Below are positions 19,576 through 28,732 of a DNA stretch of 64,000 nucleotides, piece after piece. Each line of letters begins with the position of its first letter. The stretch's first letter is position 1. The translations under genes and the position numbers were made by a program. The notes beneath the pieces are model-generated. The model was not told the origin of the DNA. It worked only from the letters and a program-made list of their open reading frames with translations, and did not search any database. Origin of the DNA: Aureimonas glaciei. Lineage in GTDB: Bacteria; Pseudomonadota; Alphaproteobacteria; Rhizobiales; Rhizobiaceae. The stretch covers positions 62,001 through 126,000 of the forward strand of contig NZ_BMJJ01000001.1 in NCBI RefSeq assembly GCF_014643375.1, in the 5' to 3' direction.

Positions 19576-19682
19576 CATGGGGCGCTGGGACGCATCCCCT
19601 CGGATGGCGCGAATGCCAGCCTGGCGAAGGGTTGAGGCGGCAGGATGGCTCCGGTCGCAGCCCGCGGCCAGAGAGTGCCGCC

Positions 19683-20480
19683 ATGTGTCGCTTCCTCGCC
19701 TATTCCGGAACGCCCGTCTTCCTCGACCAGCTGCTGATCCGCCCGACGGCCTCGCTGATCTCGCAGTCGCTCGCTGCGCGCGAGGCCAAAACCATCGTCA
19801 ACGGCGACGGCTGCGGTGTCGGCTGGTATGGCGAGCACGACGAGCCGGGCCTTTATCGCGGCATCCTGCCGGCCTGGTCGGACGCCAATCTCGCTTCGCT
19901 CTGCCGGCAGATCCGCTCGCGGCTGTTCCTCGCCCATGTCCGCTCGGCGACCTCCGGCGAGGTTTCGACGGCGAACTGCCATCCCTTCGCCGTCGGCCGG
20001 CATTTGTTCATGCACAACGGCCAGGTCGGCGGCTACGACCGCCTGCGCCGCCGCGTCGACGCGCTGATCCCCGACGATCTCTACCCCTTGCGCAAGGGCA
20101 CCAGCGATTCCGAAGCGATCTTCCTCGCCGCCATGGGGGCCGGGCTCGATGCCGATCCCGTCGCGGCCATCGGGACGACGCTGGAAGCGATCGTCGCGGC
20201 CATGGCCGGCGAGGAGACGCCGCTGCGCTTTGCCGCCGTGCACAGCGACGGCGAGACGCTTTACGCCTATCGCTGGGCGAGCGATGGTCGCCCGCCCTCG
20301 CTCTACTGGCGCAGCGCCGGCGAGGGCATTTTAATCGCCTCCGAGCCCTGCGACGAGAATGCCGGGACCTGGAGCCTGGTGCCGTCGGGCACGGTGCTGA
20401 CCGTCGGCGAGGGACGCAGTCCGACCATCAGAGCCCTGTCGGTGCCGGTGCGTGACCGGGCCATGGCGAGGGTGGCGTAG
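19683..20480 (+). CDS. Class II glutamine amidotransferase (YafJ/GAT type)
   Basis: 265-residue Ntn-type amidotransferase. The ATG at 19683 places Cys2 directly after Met, as needed for the catalytic N-terminal nucleophile (MCRFLAYSG). Other family features are the GDGCGVGWY loop, RLFLAHVRSATSG and the NCHPFAVGRHLFMHNGQVGG segment with the oxyanion residues. The frame stays open upstream to 19632 but an extension would block the active site. The amide acceptor is unknown; no partner domain is fused. A repeat follows downstream, then convergent hslU. Confidence 0.87.
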   Translation: MCRFLAYSGTPVFLDQLLIRPTASLISQSLAAREAKTIVNGDGCGVGWYGEHDEPGLYRGILPAWSDANLASLCRQIRSRLFLAHVRSATSGEVSTANCHPFAVGRHLFMHNGQVGGYDRLRRRVDALIPDDLYPLRKGTSDSEAIFLAAMGAGLDADPVAAIGTTLEAIVAAMAGEETPLRFAAVHSDGETLYAYRWASDGRPPSLYWRSAGEGILIASEPCDENAGTWSLVPSGTVLTVGEGRSPTIRALSVPVRDRAMARVA

Positions 20481-20488
20481 ACGCCATT

Positions 20489-20521
20489 ACCCTCATGGTG
20501 AGCTTGTCGAACCACGAGGGT
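20489..20521. repeat. Dispersed repeat of the CCTCATGGTGAGC type
   Basis: ACCCTCATGGTGAGCTTGTC and the following GAACCACGAGGGT form an imperfect palindrome. An inverted copy of the same sequence is at 41237-41263. It lies between the convergent amidotransferase and hslU genes. Confidence 0.6.
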
Positions 20522-20615
20522 CGGCACCAGGGTGACGCGCCGTGCAGGGTCCCCCGCCCTTCCACAGGCCTTGGGGTGAGGGACCACAGATACGCACCAG
20601 CCGGGAAATCGCGCG

Positions 20616-21923
20616 CTACAGGATGTAGCGCGACAGGTCGACATTCCCGGCAATGCCATCCAGCGCCTTGTGCACATAGGCAGCGTCGACGACGTAGGTT
20701 GCCCCCGGCTTGTCCGGCGCCTCGAACGAGATCTCGTCCAGCACCCGCTCCATGACCGTCTGCAGGCGACGCGCGCCGATGTTCTCGACCGAGCCGTTGA
20801 GCGAGACGGCAAGGTCCGCGATGGCATCGATGGCATCCGCGGTGATCTCGAGATCGACCTTCTCGGTTTTCATCAGCGCGATGTACTGCTTGATCAGCGA
20901 GGCCTCGGTCTCCGTCAGGATGCGGCGGAAATCGTCCTTGGTCAGCGCCTGCAGCTCGACGCGGATCGGCAGGCGGCCCTGCAGCTCCGGCAGGAGGTCG
21001 GAGGGCTTGGAGACGTGGAAGGCGCCCGACGCGATGAACAGGATGTGGTCGGTCTTCACCGGCCCGTGCTTGGTCGCGACCGTCGTCCCCTCGACCAGCG
21101 GCAGGAGGTCGCGCTGCACGCCCTCTCGGCTGACGCCGGCGCCGCCGTGGCTGTCCCGGTTGTTGGCGACCTTGTCGATCTCGTCGAGGAAGACGATGCC
21201 GTTGTTCTCGACCGAGGCGATCGCTTCGGCGACGACCTGCTCCTGGTCGAGCAGCTTGTCGGATTCCTCGCCGATGAGGAGCGCGTAGCTCTCCTTGACG
21301 CTGGTGCGGCGCTGCTTGGTGCGCCCGCCCATCGCCTTGCCCAGCATTTCCGAGATGTTCATCACGCCGATGCCGCCGGGCATGCCGGGGATCTCCATGC
21401 CGCCCATCGGATTGCCGGTGTCGGCGACCTCGATGTCGATCTCCTTGTCGTCGAGCTCGCCCGAGCGCAGTTTCTTGCGAAAGCTGTCGCGGGTGGCGGG
21501 GGAGGCGGTCTTGCCGACGAGGGCTTCCAGAACGCGATCCTCCGCGCCCTGATGCGCCCTGGCCTTCACGTCCTCGCGCTTCTTCTCGCGCACCAGGCCG
21601 ATGCCGATCTCGACGAGGTCGCGGATGATCTGCTCGACGTCGCGGCCGACATAGCCGACCTCGGTGAACTTGGTCGCCTCGACCTTGATGAAGGGTGCGC
21701 CGGCCAGGCGCGCCAAGCGCCGCGAGATCTCGGTCTTGCCGACGCCGGTCGGCCCGATCATCAGAATGTTCTTCGGCATCACCTCTTCGCGCAGCGAGCC
21801 TTCCAGCTGCTGGCGGCGCCAGCGGTTGCGCAGGGCGACGGCGACGGCGCGCTTGGCGTCGTTCTGGCCGATGATGTGGCGATCGAGTTCGGAAACGATC
21901 TCGCGGGGAGAATAATCACTCAT
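20616..21923 (-). CDS. hslU: HslU, ATPase subunit of the HslUV protease
   Basis: AAA+ unfoldase that feeds substrates to the HslV peptidase. The 435-residue protein is full length: N-domain [20 protein letters not shown], Walker [12 protein letters not shown] near residue 58, the pore motif [19 protein letters not shown], the I domain, Walker [11 protein letters not shown], sensor elements, and the C-terminal LSRYIL tail that docks on HslV. In most bacteria hslV is adjacent; here hslV is 16 kb away at 37782 on the same strand, so the two are transcribed separately. Confidence 0.97.
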   Translation of the reverse strand: MSDYSPREIVSELDRHIIGQNDAKRAVAVALRNRWRRQQLEGSLREEVMPKNILMIGPTGVGKTEISRRLARLAGAPFIKVEATKFTEVGYVGRDVEQIIRDLVEIGIGLVREKKREDVKARAHQGAEDRVLEALVGKTASPATRDSFRKKLRSGELDDKEIDIEVADTGNPMGGMEIPGMPGGIGVMNISEMLGKAMGGRTKQRRTSVKESYALLIGEESDKLLDQEQVVAEAIASVENNGIVFLDEIDKVANNRDSHGGAGVSREGVQRDLLPLVEGTTVATKHGPVKTDHILFIASGAFHVSKPSDLLPELQGRLPIRVELQALTKDDFRRILTETEASLIKQYIALMKTEKVDLEITADAIDAIADLAVSLNGSVENIGARRLQTVMERVLDEISFEAPDKPGATYVVDAAYVHKALDGIAGNVDLSRYIL

Positions 21924-22392
21924 GAATCACTCTTGGAAAGCGGCCGGGGCGCAGGCGGCCCAGGCAAGATTGCCGCGCGGGACGCGGCGTCTCAGCTCAG
22001 ATGGGGGCTCCATCCCCGGACTGCCACTGCTGGGGGCCGAGACCGCCGGCAGGGTCGGCGAACACGCGCCGGAGAGGGCGGCCTTGAGGCCATAAAGCAC
22101 TCCGATCGGTTGCGCGAGGGGAGGCTCCTGGACCAAGATGGCGCCTTGCATTGCCGGTCGATAGGCTCCAAAGCTGATTAACGGTTCATTGACTACCTTC
22201 CCGGACGACGGGAAGAAATGGGATTGCGTCGGCCGGCTGACCGTGATTTTGGGCTAGGGATGACGCGGTTGCGTCTGCGAAATCGCGGCCAGCCGTCGGA
22301 GCGAGGATCGGTCCGGGACCCTATCTGGGGGCGCCCGGCTCCTATGTCGCCGCCCCGGTCCGACGACGAGAAATGAGGAAAGCCAGCGCAGA
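21924..22392. other. Divergent region between hslU and the luxR-type gene
   Basis: 469 bp. It must contain both start regions but no convincing sigma70 or heat-shock promoter was recognised. Short GC-rich inverted repeats are present. No small gene with a credible ribosome binding site was found. Confidence 0.5.
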
Positions 22393-23106
22393 ATGTCCGA
22401 TGCGATGACGATTCTTCAAAGCTTGGAGCGCCCGTGGGAAGAGGTGCATCTCGCCCGGGCGGCCGAGCAGATCGCGCTTCTCTACGGCTACCGGCGCTTC
22501 GCTTTGTTCACCCTGCCGGCCGCCGACGACAACCGCGCCTCGCTGAGCTTTCTGTTCGGCAACTGGGAACTGTCCTTCCTGGCCGCCTATGAGAAGCTCG
22601 GCCTGCTCCGGTTCAGCCCGGTCATCCGGGCCCTCAAGGCGGGTCCGGCGCCCTTCGTCTGGGACGTGGAAATGCTGCACGGCGCGGAGGAGGAGGGCGA
22701 GCCCAATCCGCCCGCCCATCTCCTCAACAGCCACGGCTTCCACAGCGGTGTCTATGTGCCCATCCAGGGCATGACCACTTTTCAGGGGGCGCTGGCCTTC
22801 GCTGGCGAGGGACCGCCGCTGTCGGAAGAGCGGGCGGCCGAACTGCAGCTGCCGGCCTTCGCCATCTTCGGCATGCTGGCCGCCTGCCGCTTCGAGGAGA
22901 ACCGCAAGAGCAACCCGCTGTCGACGCGCGAGCGCGACTGCCTGAAGCTCGCCATGCTGGGCAAGACCTCGTCGGAGATCGGCACGATCCTGTCCCTCTC
23001 GGAATACACGATCTCGCAGTATCTCTCCTCGGCGACGCGCAAGGTGAACGCCTCCAACCGCACCCACGCCGTCGCGATCGCGGCGCAGATGGGCTATCTC
23101 AGCTAG
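22393..23106 (+). CDS. LuxR-family regulator (solo) with altered autoinducer pocket
   Basis: 237-residue regulator with an autoinducer-binding domain (about residues 15-165) and a C-terminal LuxR helix-turn-helix (LSTRERDCLKLAMLGKTSSEI onward). Aligned by eye to TraR, the tyrosine (Tyr66), proline (Pro76) and Trp90 are kept. The tryptophan and the aspartate that contacts the lactone NH are replaced by Phe62 and Ser75. No luxI is in the window. It may sense a non-AHL ligand or none. A GTG or other nearby start was not needed; the ATG at 22393 fits the domain. Confidence 0.85.
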   Translation: MSDAMTILQSLERPWEEVHLARAAEQIALLYGYRRFALFTLPAADDNRASLSFLFGNWELSFLAAYEKLGLLRFSPVIRALKAGPAPFVWDVEMLHGAEEEGEPNPPAHLLNSHGFHSGVYVPIQGMTTFQGALAFAGEGPPLSEERAAELQLPAFAIFGMLAACRFEENRKSNPLSTRERDCLKLAMLGKTSSEIGTILSLSEYTISQYLSSATRKVNASNRTHAVAIAAQMGYLS

Positions 23107-23253
23107 AAATTCCAGCAGGCTGCAGACAGCCGCCGGAGCGTCGGTCGGTCTTGTCCGGACAGTTCGTGATCCCGCGCGCGCGGTGCGCCTCGCCCGCTGC
23201 CTTCACCCGGCATGGCCAGCCCGACGCCTTCGCGCCGGGCCGAAGCAAAAGTC

Positions 23254-24816
23254 TCAGGCGGGCTTTTCCGGCGCCAGCGGATGGAACTGGTAGGCCCAGG
23301 TCTCGGTCAGGGCGGTATCGCCCTTCTTCAGATACAGCCGCAGCTCGACCGGCTCGGTGCCCTCGACCTTGAGGTCGAAGGTGGCGCGCCAGGCGGTGCC
23401 GACCTTCAGGCGGTAGCACTGGGCGAGCGAGACGGTGCCGCGCGAGGCCGAGGCGACGGTGTCGACGCCCTCGGCGTCCGCCGGCAGGGCGGCGATGGCG
23501 CCGCCGTCGAAATCCACCACCAGGCGCGTCACGCCCGGCGGGCGCGGCTGGCCGGTGGTGCCGCCGCGGCCCATCCGCGTCGCCACGACCGTACCGACCG
23601 CGGCCGGATGCGGCGCATCCTTGCCCCAGGTCAGGCGGTAGTCGTAGGCGAGTGCATCCCCTTTGGCGACGGGTTTGGCGGCGAGCCAGTAGGCGGCGAT
23701 GTTGTCGTGGATCTCGTCGTCGGTCGGGATCTCGACAAGCTGCACGGCGCCGTCGCCCCATTCGCCCTTCGGCTCGATCCAGACGCTGGCGCGCTTTTCG
23801 TAGAAGACGCCGTCGTCCTGGTAATGGTCGAAGCTGCGGTCGCGCTGCAGGAGGCCAAAACCGCGCGGCGCGGTGCCGGAAAAGGTCGAGGTCATCACCG
23901 TCGTCGGGTTGTTCAGCGGCCGCCAGAGCCGCTCGCCCTCGCCGGTCCAGATCGCCAGCCCGTCCGAATCATGGATTTCCGGACGCCAGTCGAGCCGCCG
24001 CTCGCGGTCGGTCTCGGAATACCAGAACATCGAGGTGAGCGGTGCGATGCCGGTGCGCTCGATCGCCTCGCGGGCGAAATAGCGCGAGCGGATCTCCATG
24101 ACGATCGGCCCGTCCTTGCTGCAGTCCATTTCGAGGACGCCGGTGATGCGCGGGCTGTTCATCGCGCAGGCGATCTTGATCCGGCCGCCGGTGTCCGACG
24201 GCGCGAGATAGAAGTCGGTGAAGCGGGGAAACTCTTCCGGCGTCGGCATGGCGACGTCGATGGCCAGCGCCCGCGCCGACAGACCGAACTGGTCGAGCTC
24301 GCCCGAGGTGCGGAAATAGGCGGCGCCCAGGAACGACAGCCAGTCGCGGTCGCCGTCGGGCTCCAGCACGCGGAATCCGGCAAAGCCGATATCGTCCGGC
24401 AGTTCCTTGGCCGGGTTTTCCGCCGGGATGCGGAAGAGTTTCGGATCGTAGATCACCTCGCGGGCGCTTTCGCCCTCGACCACATGGATGCCGACTGGCA
24501 TTTTGAAGTAGCGGCCGAGGTGGAAGAAGCGGATCGGCGCCTTGCCGCCGTCGAAGTCGAGCGTGTTCTGCCGGAGGAATTCGATGCGCTGGTGCTGGTC
24601 GTAGTCGATGCGTTCGAGCACGTCGCTGAAGCGCGGCACCTCCGGCACGTAGGGCTCGGCGGCCAGCGCCTGCATGCGGGAGACCAGGGTGTCGAAGGAA
24701 TAGGGTTGCTTCTCGCCAAAAGTCAGCGCATCCGCCGTCGCCGCGCCGGCACGGAACGGCAGGGCGACGCCGAGGGCGGCGAGCGAGGCGAGGATCTGTC
24801 GGCGGGTAACATCCAT
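23254..24816 (-). CDS. opgD: Glucan biosynthesis protein, OpgD/OpgG family, Tat-exported
   Basis: 520-residue periplasmic protein needed in relatives for osmoregulated periplasmic glucan structure. The N terminus is a twin-arginine signal, DVTRRQILASLAALGVAL, as in OpgD rather than Sec-exported OpgG. The mature protein shows the MdoG fold: FSFDT-like YSFDTLV start, FFHLGRYFKMPVGIHVVE, SMFWYSETDRERRLDWRPEI with the family Glu/Asp site, and DNIAAYWLA. ATG 24816 is preferred: GTGGAG lies 6 nt upstream; an upstream GTG at 24828 lacks one. Whether it acts like OpgG or OpgD cannot be settled here; opgH is not in the window. Confidence 0.88.
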   Translation of the reverse strand: MDVTRRQILASLAALGVALPFRAGAATADALTFGEKQPYSFDTLVSRMQALAAEPYVPEVPRFSDVLERIDYDQHQRIEFLRQNTLDFDGGKAPIRFFHLGRYFKMPVGIHVVEGESAREVIYDPKLFRIPAENPAKELPDDIGFAGFRVLEPDGDRDWLSFLGAAYFRTSGELDQFGLSARALAIDVAMPTPEEFPRFTDFYLAPSDTGGRIKIACAMNSPRITGVLEMDCSKDGPIVMEIRSRYFAREAIERTGIAPLTSMFWYSETDRERRLDWRPEIHDSDGLAIWTGEGERLWRPLNNPTTVMTSTFSGTAPRGFGLLQRDRSFDHYQDDGVFYEKRASVWIEPKGEWGDGAVQLVEIPTDDEIHDNIAAYWLAAKPVAKGDALAYDYRLTWGKDAPHPAAVGTVVATRMGRGGTTGQPRPPGVTRLVVDFDGGAIAALPADAEGVDTVASASRGTVSLAQCYRLKVGTAWRATFDLKVEGTEPVELRLYLKKGDTALTETWAYQFHPLAPEKPA

Positions 24817-25064
24817 GAGGGGCTCCACGAAGCTTCGGTGGTCGTCGGCAGTGTCAAACGGGGTCAGACGCCATCAGCGCGGCGGCAATACGACCGCGTC
24901 CCGCTTTTCGGCGCCATCCGGATCAGCCTTGGCATCGGCGGATGGCAGGGCGATCGGGAAAAGCTCGGTCTGGCAAGCCGCCCGGGCCGAGCACGGGCGG
25001 GCATCTGGCGGCGGCAGCGTTACGCGCTCGCCGGGTCGGCGGCAAGCTGGCCGGCGGGGCGCGA

Positions 25065-26021
25065 TCACAATTTTCGCAGCGCCACCTGCTCGATGCGGTG
25101 GGCCGAGCCCTTGCGCAGGATGAGGTCGGCGCGCGGCCGTGTCGGCAGGATGTTTTCGTAGAGATTGCGGCCGTTGATGTTGGCCCACAGGCCCTCGGCG
25201 ATCTCCAGCGCTTCCGCCTCGTCGATCTGGGAGTAGCGGTGGAAGAACGAGCCCTCGTCGCGGAAGGCGGTCTCGCGCAGCCGCATGAAGCGCTCGATGT
25301 ACCAGCGCCGGATGTCGGTCTCCTCGGCGTCGATATAGATCGAGAAGTCGAAGAAGTCGGAGACGAAGGGCACGATCTTGCCGTCCTTCGGCAGGTCGCG
25401 CACCTGCAGGACGTTCAGCCCCTCGAAGATCAGGATGTCCGGCTGGTCGACGCTGACGTGCTGGCCCTGCACCACGTCGTAGACGAAGTGCGAGTAAACC
25501 GGCGCCTCGACATGACGCACCCCGGCCTTGATGTCCGACAGGAAGCGCAGGATCGTGCCGACGTCGTAGCTCTCGGGAAAGCCTTTGCGCTGCATCAGTC
25601 CCTCGGCCTGCAGCACGGCGTTGGGAAACAGAAAACCGTCGGTGGTGACGAGGTCGACCTTCGGCGAGGTCGGCCAGCGCGCCAGCAGCTCCTTCAGGAC
25701 GCGCGCGGTGGTCGACTTGCCGACCGCCACCGAGCCGGCGATGCCGATGATGAAGGGCGTCTTCGTCGCGCCGGAGCGGGCGAGAAATTTTTCGCGCTGG
25801 GAGAACAGCGCCTGCGAGGCCTCGACATGGGCGTAGAGCAGGCGCGAGACGGCGAGGTAGATGCGGCCGACCTCGTCGAGATCGACGGGATCGCCCATCG
25901 TGCGCAGGCGCTTGACCTCTTCCTGCGTCAGCGTCAGCGGCTGGCCGGCCCGGAACGCGGCCCATTCCTCTGCGGAATAGAAGCGGTAGGGCGAGAATTT
26001 CGACGGCGTCATCTGGTCCAT
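25065..26021 (-). CDS. coaA: Pantothenate kinase, type I
   Basis: First committed step of CoA synthesis, phosphorylating pantothenate. The 318-residue protein has the type I features: [13 protein letters not shown] near the N terminus, P-loop [17 protein letters not shown] at about 94-110, DGFLFPN, and the [14 protein letters not shown] segment. It starts 9 bp after the hisE stop, so hisF-hisE-coaA form a typical Hyphomicrobiales operon, here inverted relative to hisB-hisA. The last CoA enzyme, coaE, is at 12660. Confidence 0.96.
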   Translation of the reverse strand: MDQMTPSKFSPYRFYSAEEWAAFRAGQPLTLTQEEVKRLRTMGDPVDLDEVGRIYLAVSRLLYAHVEASQALFSQREKFLARSGATKTPFIIGIAGSVAVGKSTTARVLKELLARWPTSPKVDLVTTDGFLFPNAVLQAEGLMQRKGFPESYDVGTILRFLSDIKAGVRHVEAPVYSHFVYDVVQGQHVSVDQPDILIFEGLNVLQVRDLPKDGKIVPFVSDFFDFSIYIDAEETDIRRWYIERFMRLRETAFRDEGSFFHRYSQIDEAEALEIAEGLWANINGRNLYENILPTRPRADLILRKGSAHRIEQVALRKL

Positions 26022-26029
26022 GGTCGTTC

Positions 26030-26353
26030 CTAGACGTCCTGAGGACGCCGGGCCTTCTCCTCCAGCCCGGTCTCGGCGGTACGGCGCTGGAGTTCGGCGA
26101 GGACGTCGGCGAGCGGCACCTGCCGGAGGTGCAGGACGACCATCAGGTGGTAGAGGAGGTCGGCGCTTTCGCCGACCAGCGCGGCATCGTCTTCCGAGAT
26201 TGCCGCGATCACCGTCTCCACCGCTTCCTCGCCGAGCTTCTTGGCGGTCTTCGCGATGCCCTTGCCCGCGAGCTTGGCGGTGTAGGAGCTCTTGTCGCCG
26301 GAGACGGCACGCCGCGCCACGATGGCTTCGAGGTCGCTGAGGGTGAAGGTCAT
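26030..26353 (-). CDS. hisE: Phosphoribosyl-ATP pyrophosphatase
   Basis: Second step of histidine synthesis, hydrolysing PR-ATP to PR-AMP. The 107-residue MazG-like protein shows [21 protein letters not shown] and [27 protein letters not shown] with the metal-binding Glu/Asp pairs. It is a separate gene rather than a HisIE fusion. A palindromic repeat lies between hisF and hisE (26401-26519), and coaA follows 8 bp downstream. Confidence 0.96.
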   Translation of the reverse strand: MTFTLSDLEAIVARRAVSGDKSSYTAKLAGKGIAKTAKKLGEEAVETVIAAISEDDAALVGESADLLYHLMVVLHLRQVPLADVLAELQRRTAETGLEEKARRPQDV

Positions 26354-26400
26354 CGGGCGGCTCCGGTCGAGTATGTTCTGACGGAGGCCAGCGGCGTCAT

Positions 26401-26519
26401 ACCCCCCTCTGCCTTGCCAGGCATCTCCCCCTCAAGGGGGGAGATCGGCAGGTGCGGCGTGGGCGAGCATCGATCTCCCCCCTTGAGGGGGAGATGGCCG
26501 GCAGGCCAGAGGGGGGTGG
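26401..26519. repeat. Nested inverted-repeat element, copy 1
   Basis: Two arms of about 47 bp, nearly perfect reverse complements, each containing the inner palindrome ATCTCCCCCTCAAGGGGG. The outer ends are ACCCCCCTCT and AGAGGGGGGT. A second copy lies at 63815-63932 and a degenerate half at 35731-35780. It sits between hisF and hisE without breaking either gene. Confidence 0.85.
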
Positions 26520-26546
26520 GCGCCACCAAAACCAAAGTCGACACGC

Positions 26547-27323
<777 letters not shown>

Positions 27324-27485
27324 GTTCGTGTCCTCGACGGCGTTTCGCACGCTTATGCGACGGGGCGGCGGTCGACGGCAAGGGCAGCGCCCCCGCGCTT
27401 CGGGGCTGGTGACGCGGCCGACAAGGCTGGCGCCAGCCCGCTGGACTATCTCCGGTGGTGCAAAGGCGCTTGCCGGCGGGCAATG

Positions 27486-27911
27486 CTAGCGGGCGAGGCG
27501 GCTTCCGGCCTGATCGATCAGCATGTTGGCGATGGTCATGCGCTGGTTGGCGCGGTCGCGGTAGGCCGGCCTGACGCGGTCCGGATGGTTCGCGAGCGCG
27601 AACCGGCGCCGAACGCTGGACAGTGCCTCCACGGAGCCGACGGTGGCAAGGCCGAGTTCCTGGGCAATGTCCTGCGGCTCGAGGCTGAGCTCACCATAGG
27701 ACCATTCGTCGACGAGCACTTCCGGCGTGAGGGTGCTGTCGGCAAAATAGGCGGCCTTCATCACGCCGGCGTCGCCGGCGCTGCCCTCCGAGAGCTGGTC
27801 GAGAACCTGCCAGAATTCCGGCGAGGCCCGGGAACCGGCGCGTCTGTAGGTATCGTCGTCGGCCGAGGCGGCGGGGCGGGCGATTTCGTCGAGGATGTCG
27901 GCAAAGTCCAT
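27486..27911 (-). CDS. Small protein with C-terminal J-domain-like segment
   Basis: 141-residue soluble protein. Residues 80-140 resemble a J domain: DIAQELGL as the first helix start, a basic second helix RRRFALAN, the HPD motif at 109-111, and a following helix with ANQRMTIANMLI. The N-terminal 80 residues are not recognised. HPD suggests it can stimulate an Hsp70 partner; this is inference, and dnaK is not in the window. GGGGA lies 6 nt before the ATG. It is 162 bp upstream of hisF on the same strand. Confidence 0.7.
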   Translation of the reverse strand: MDFADILDEIARPAASADDDTYRRAGSRASPEFWQVLDQLSEGSAGDAGVMKAAYFADSTLTPEVLVDEWSYGELSLEPQDIAQELGLATVGSVEALSSVRRRFALANHPDRVRPAYRDRANQRMTIANMLIDQAGSRLAR

Positions 27912-28127
27912 GTCAGTCCCCGGTGCGCCTGTCGCTTCTCCGAAAGTCCGGACACGCGCAGCATGGCGTGGAAGACGAGCGAAGAACACCCCTGATCCTG
28001 CATCGTTCCGCTGAATCGCGGGTTAATCAGTCTGCCCTGGAAATGTCGGCCGCGCATTAACCAAGAGGTCCCGGGAACCCGTGCCTGCTTTGCCCCTTGT
28101 GAGGAGATCAGAGGCGAGGAGCGAGAC

Positions 28128-28310
28128 ATGATCGACGCGGAAAAGACTGTTGACGCCGAGGTGTCGCCGATGGAAGCGCAGAACGAAGGACCTGCCCACA
28201 GCGGACCCGCGAAGGAGCCGCTGCCCGACACGGAAGGCAAGCCCGAGGACACCGCTCCGCCGTCGCCGATCCGCCAGGGCGGCGAGGGGGAAAGCCGCGA
28301 CGACCTGTAG
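28128..28310 (+). CDS. Small acidic, proline-rich protein
   Basis: 60-residue protein, MIDAEKTVDAEVSPMEAQNE at the start, rich in Glu, Asp, Pro, Gly and Ser and with no hydrophobic segment, so probably disordered. GAGGAGCGAGAC precedes the ATG directly. It is followed 143 bp later by a second small charged gene of similar character. No homology is recognised. Confidence 0.55.
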   Translation: MIDAEKTVDAEVSPMEAQNEGPAHSGPAKEPLPDTEGKPEDTAPPSPIRQGGEGESRDDL

Positions 28311-28453
28311 GTCTTTCCTTTCACGAGTCCGTGGCGGCCAAGCTATCCCCCGAGACGCCGAGGCCGAGGGGTCGGGCGCAATATTTGCGCCCGACCGGAA
28401 CGCCCGAGCCAGCGCCCGGATTGTGCTGACGCAACCCGTCTGAGGAGGACGAC

Positions 28454-28582
28454 ATGGACAAGGGAAAACCGCCAGAAACCGCCAATCCGACGGCCGAGGA
28501 CGCTGCCAAGACGGCGACGAACGAGGCCGAGCGTCACAAGACCGGCGAAACGCCTGCCAAGGCAGCGGCCCAGAAGAAATAG
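28454..28582 (+). CDS. Small charged Ala/Lys/Glu-rich protein
   Basis: 42-residue protein starting MDKGKPPETANPTAEDAAKT and ending in AAAQKK. It is highly charged and probably disordered. GAGGAGGACGAC lies directly before the ATG. Its sequence shares the Thr/Pro/Glu composition of the preceding small gene, which suggests a pair. No function is recognised. Confidence 0.55.
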   Translation: MDKGKPPETANPTAEDAAKTATNEAERHKTGETPAKAAAQKK

Positions 28583-28672
28583 ATCGTGGTCCCGGCGCGG
28601 GGTGCCTTCGGCGCATCGGTGAGTTCCGATCCGCCTCGCATCAGACCGGCCGAGCACGTCATCCCGGAAACG

Positions 28673-28703
28673 AAAAAGGCCCGCGGGGACGTCCCGCGGG
28701 CCT
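28673..28703 (-). terminator. Terminator after rpsA
   Basis: A GC-rich hairpin (GGCCCGCGGG and CCCGCGGGCC, 28678-28703) ends in a run of T on the reverse strand (five A at 28673-28677). It lies 30 bp past the rpsA stop. Confidence 0.85.
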
Positions 28704-28732
28704 TCTCATGTCAGTCGGGGAGAGGCTGAAGC

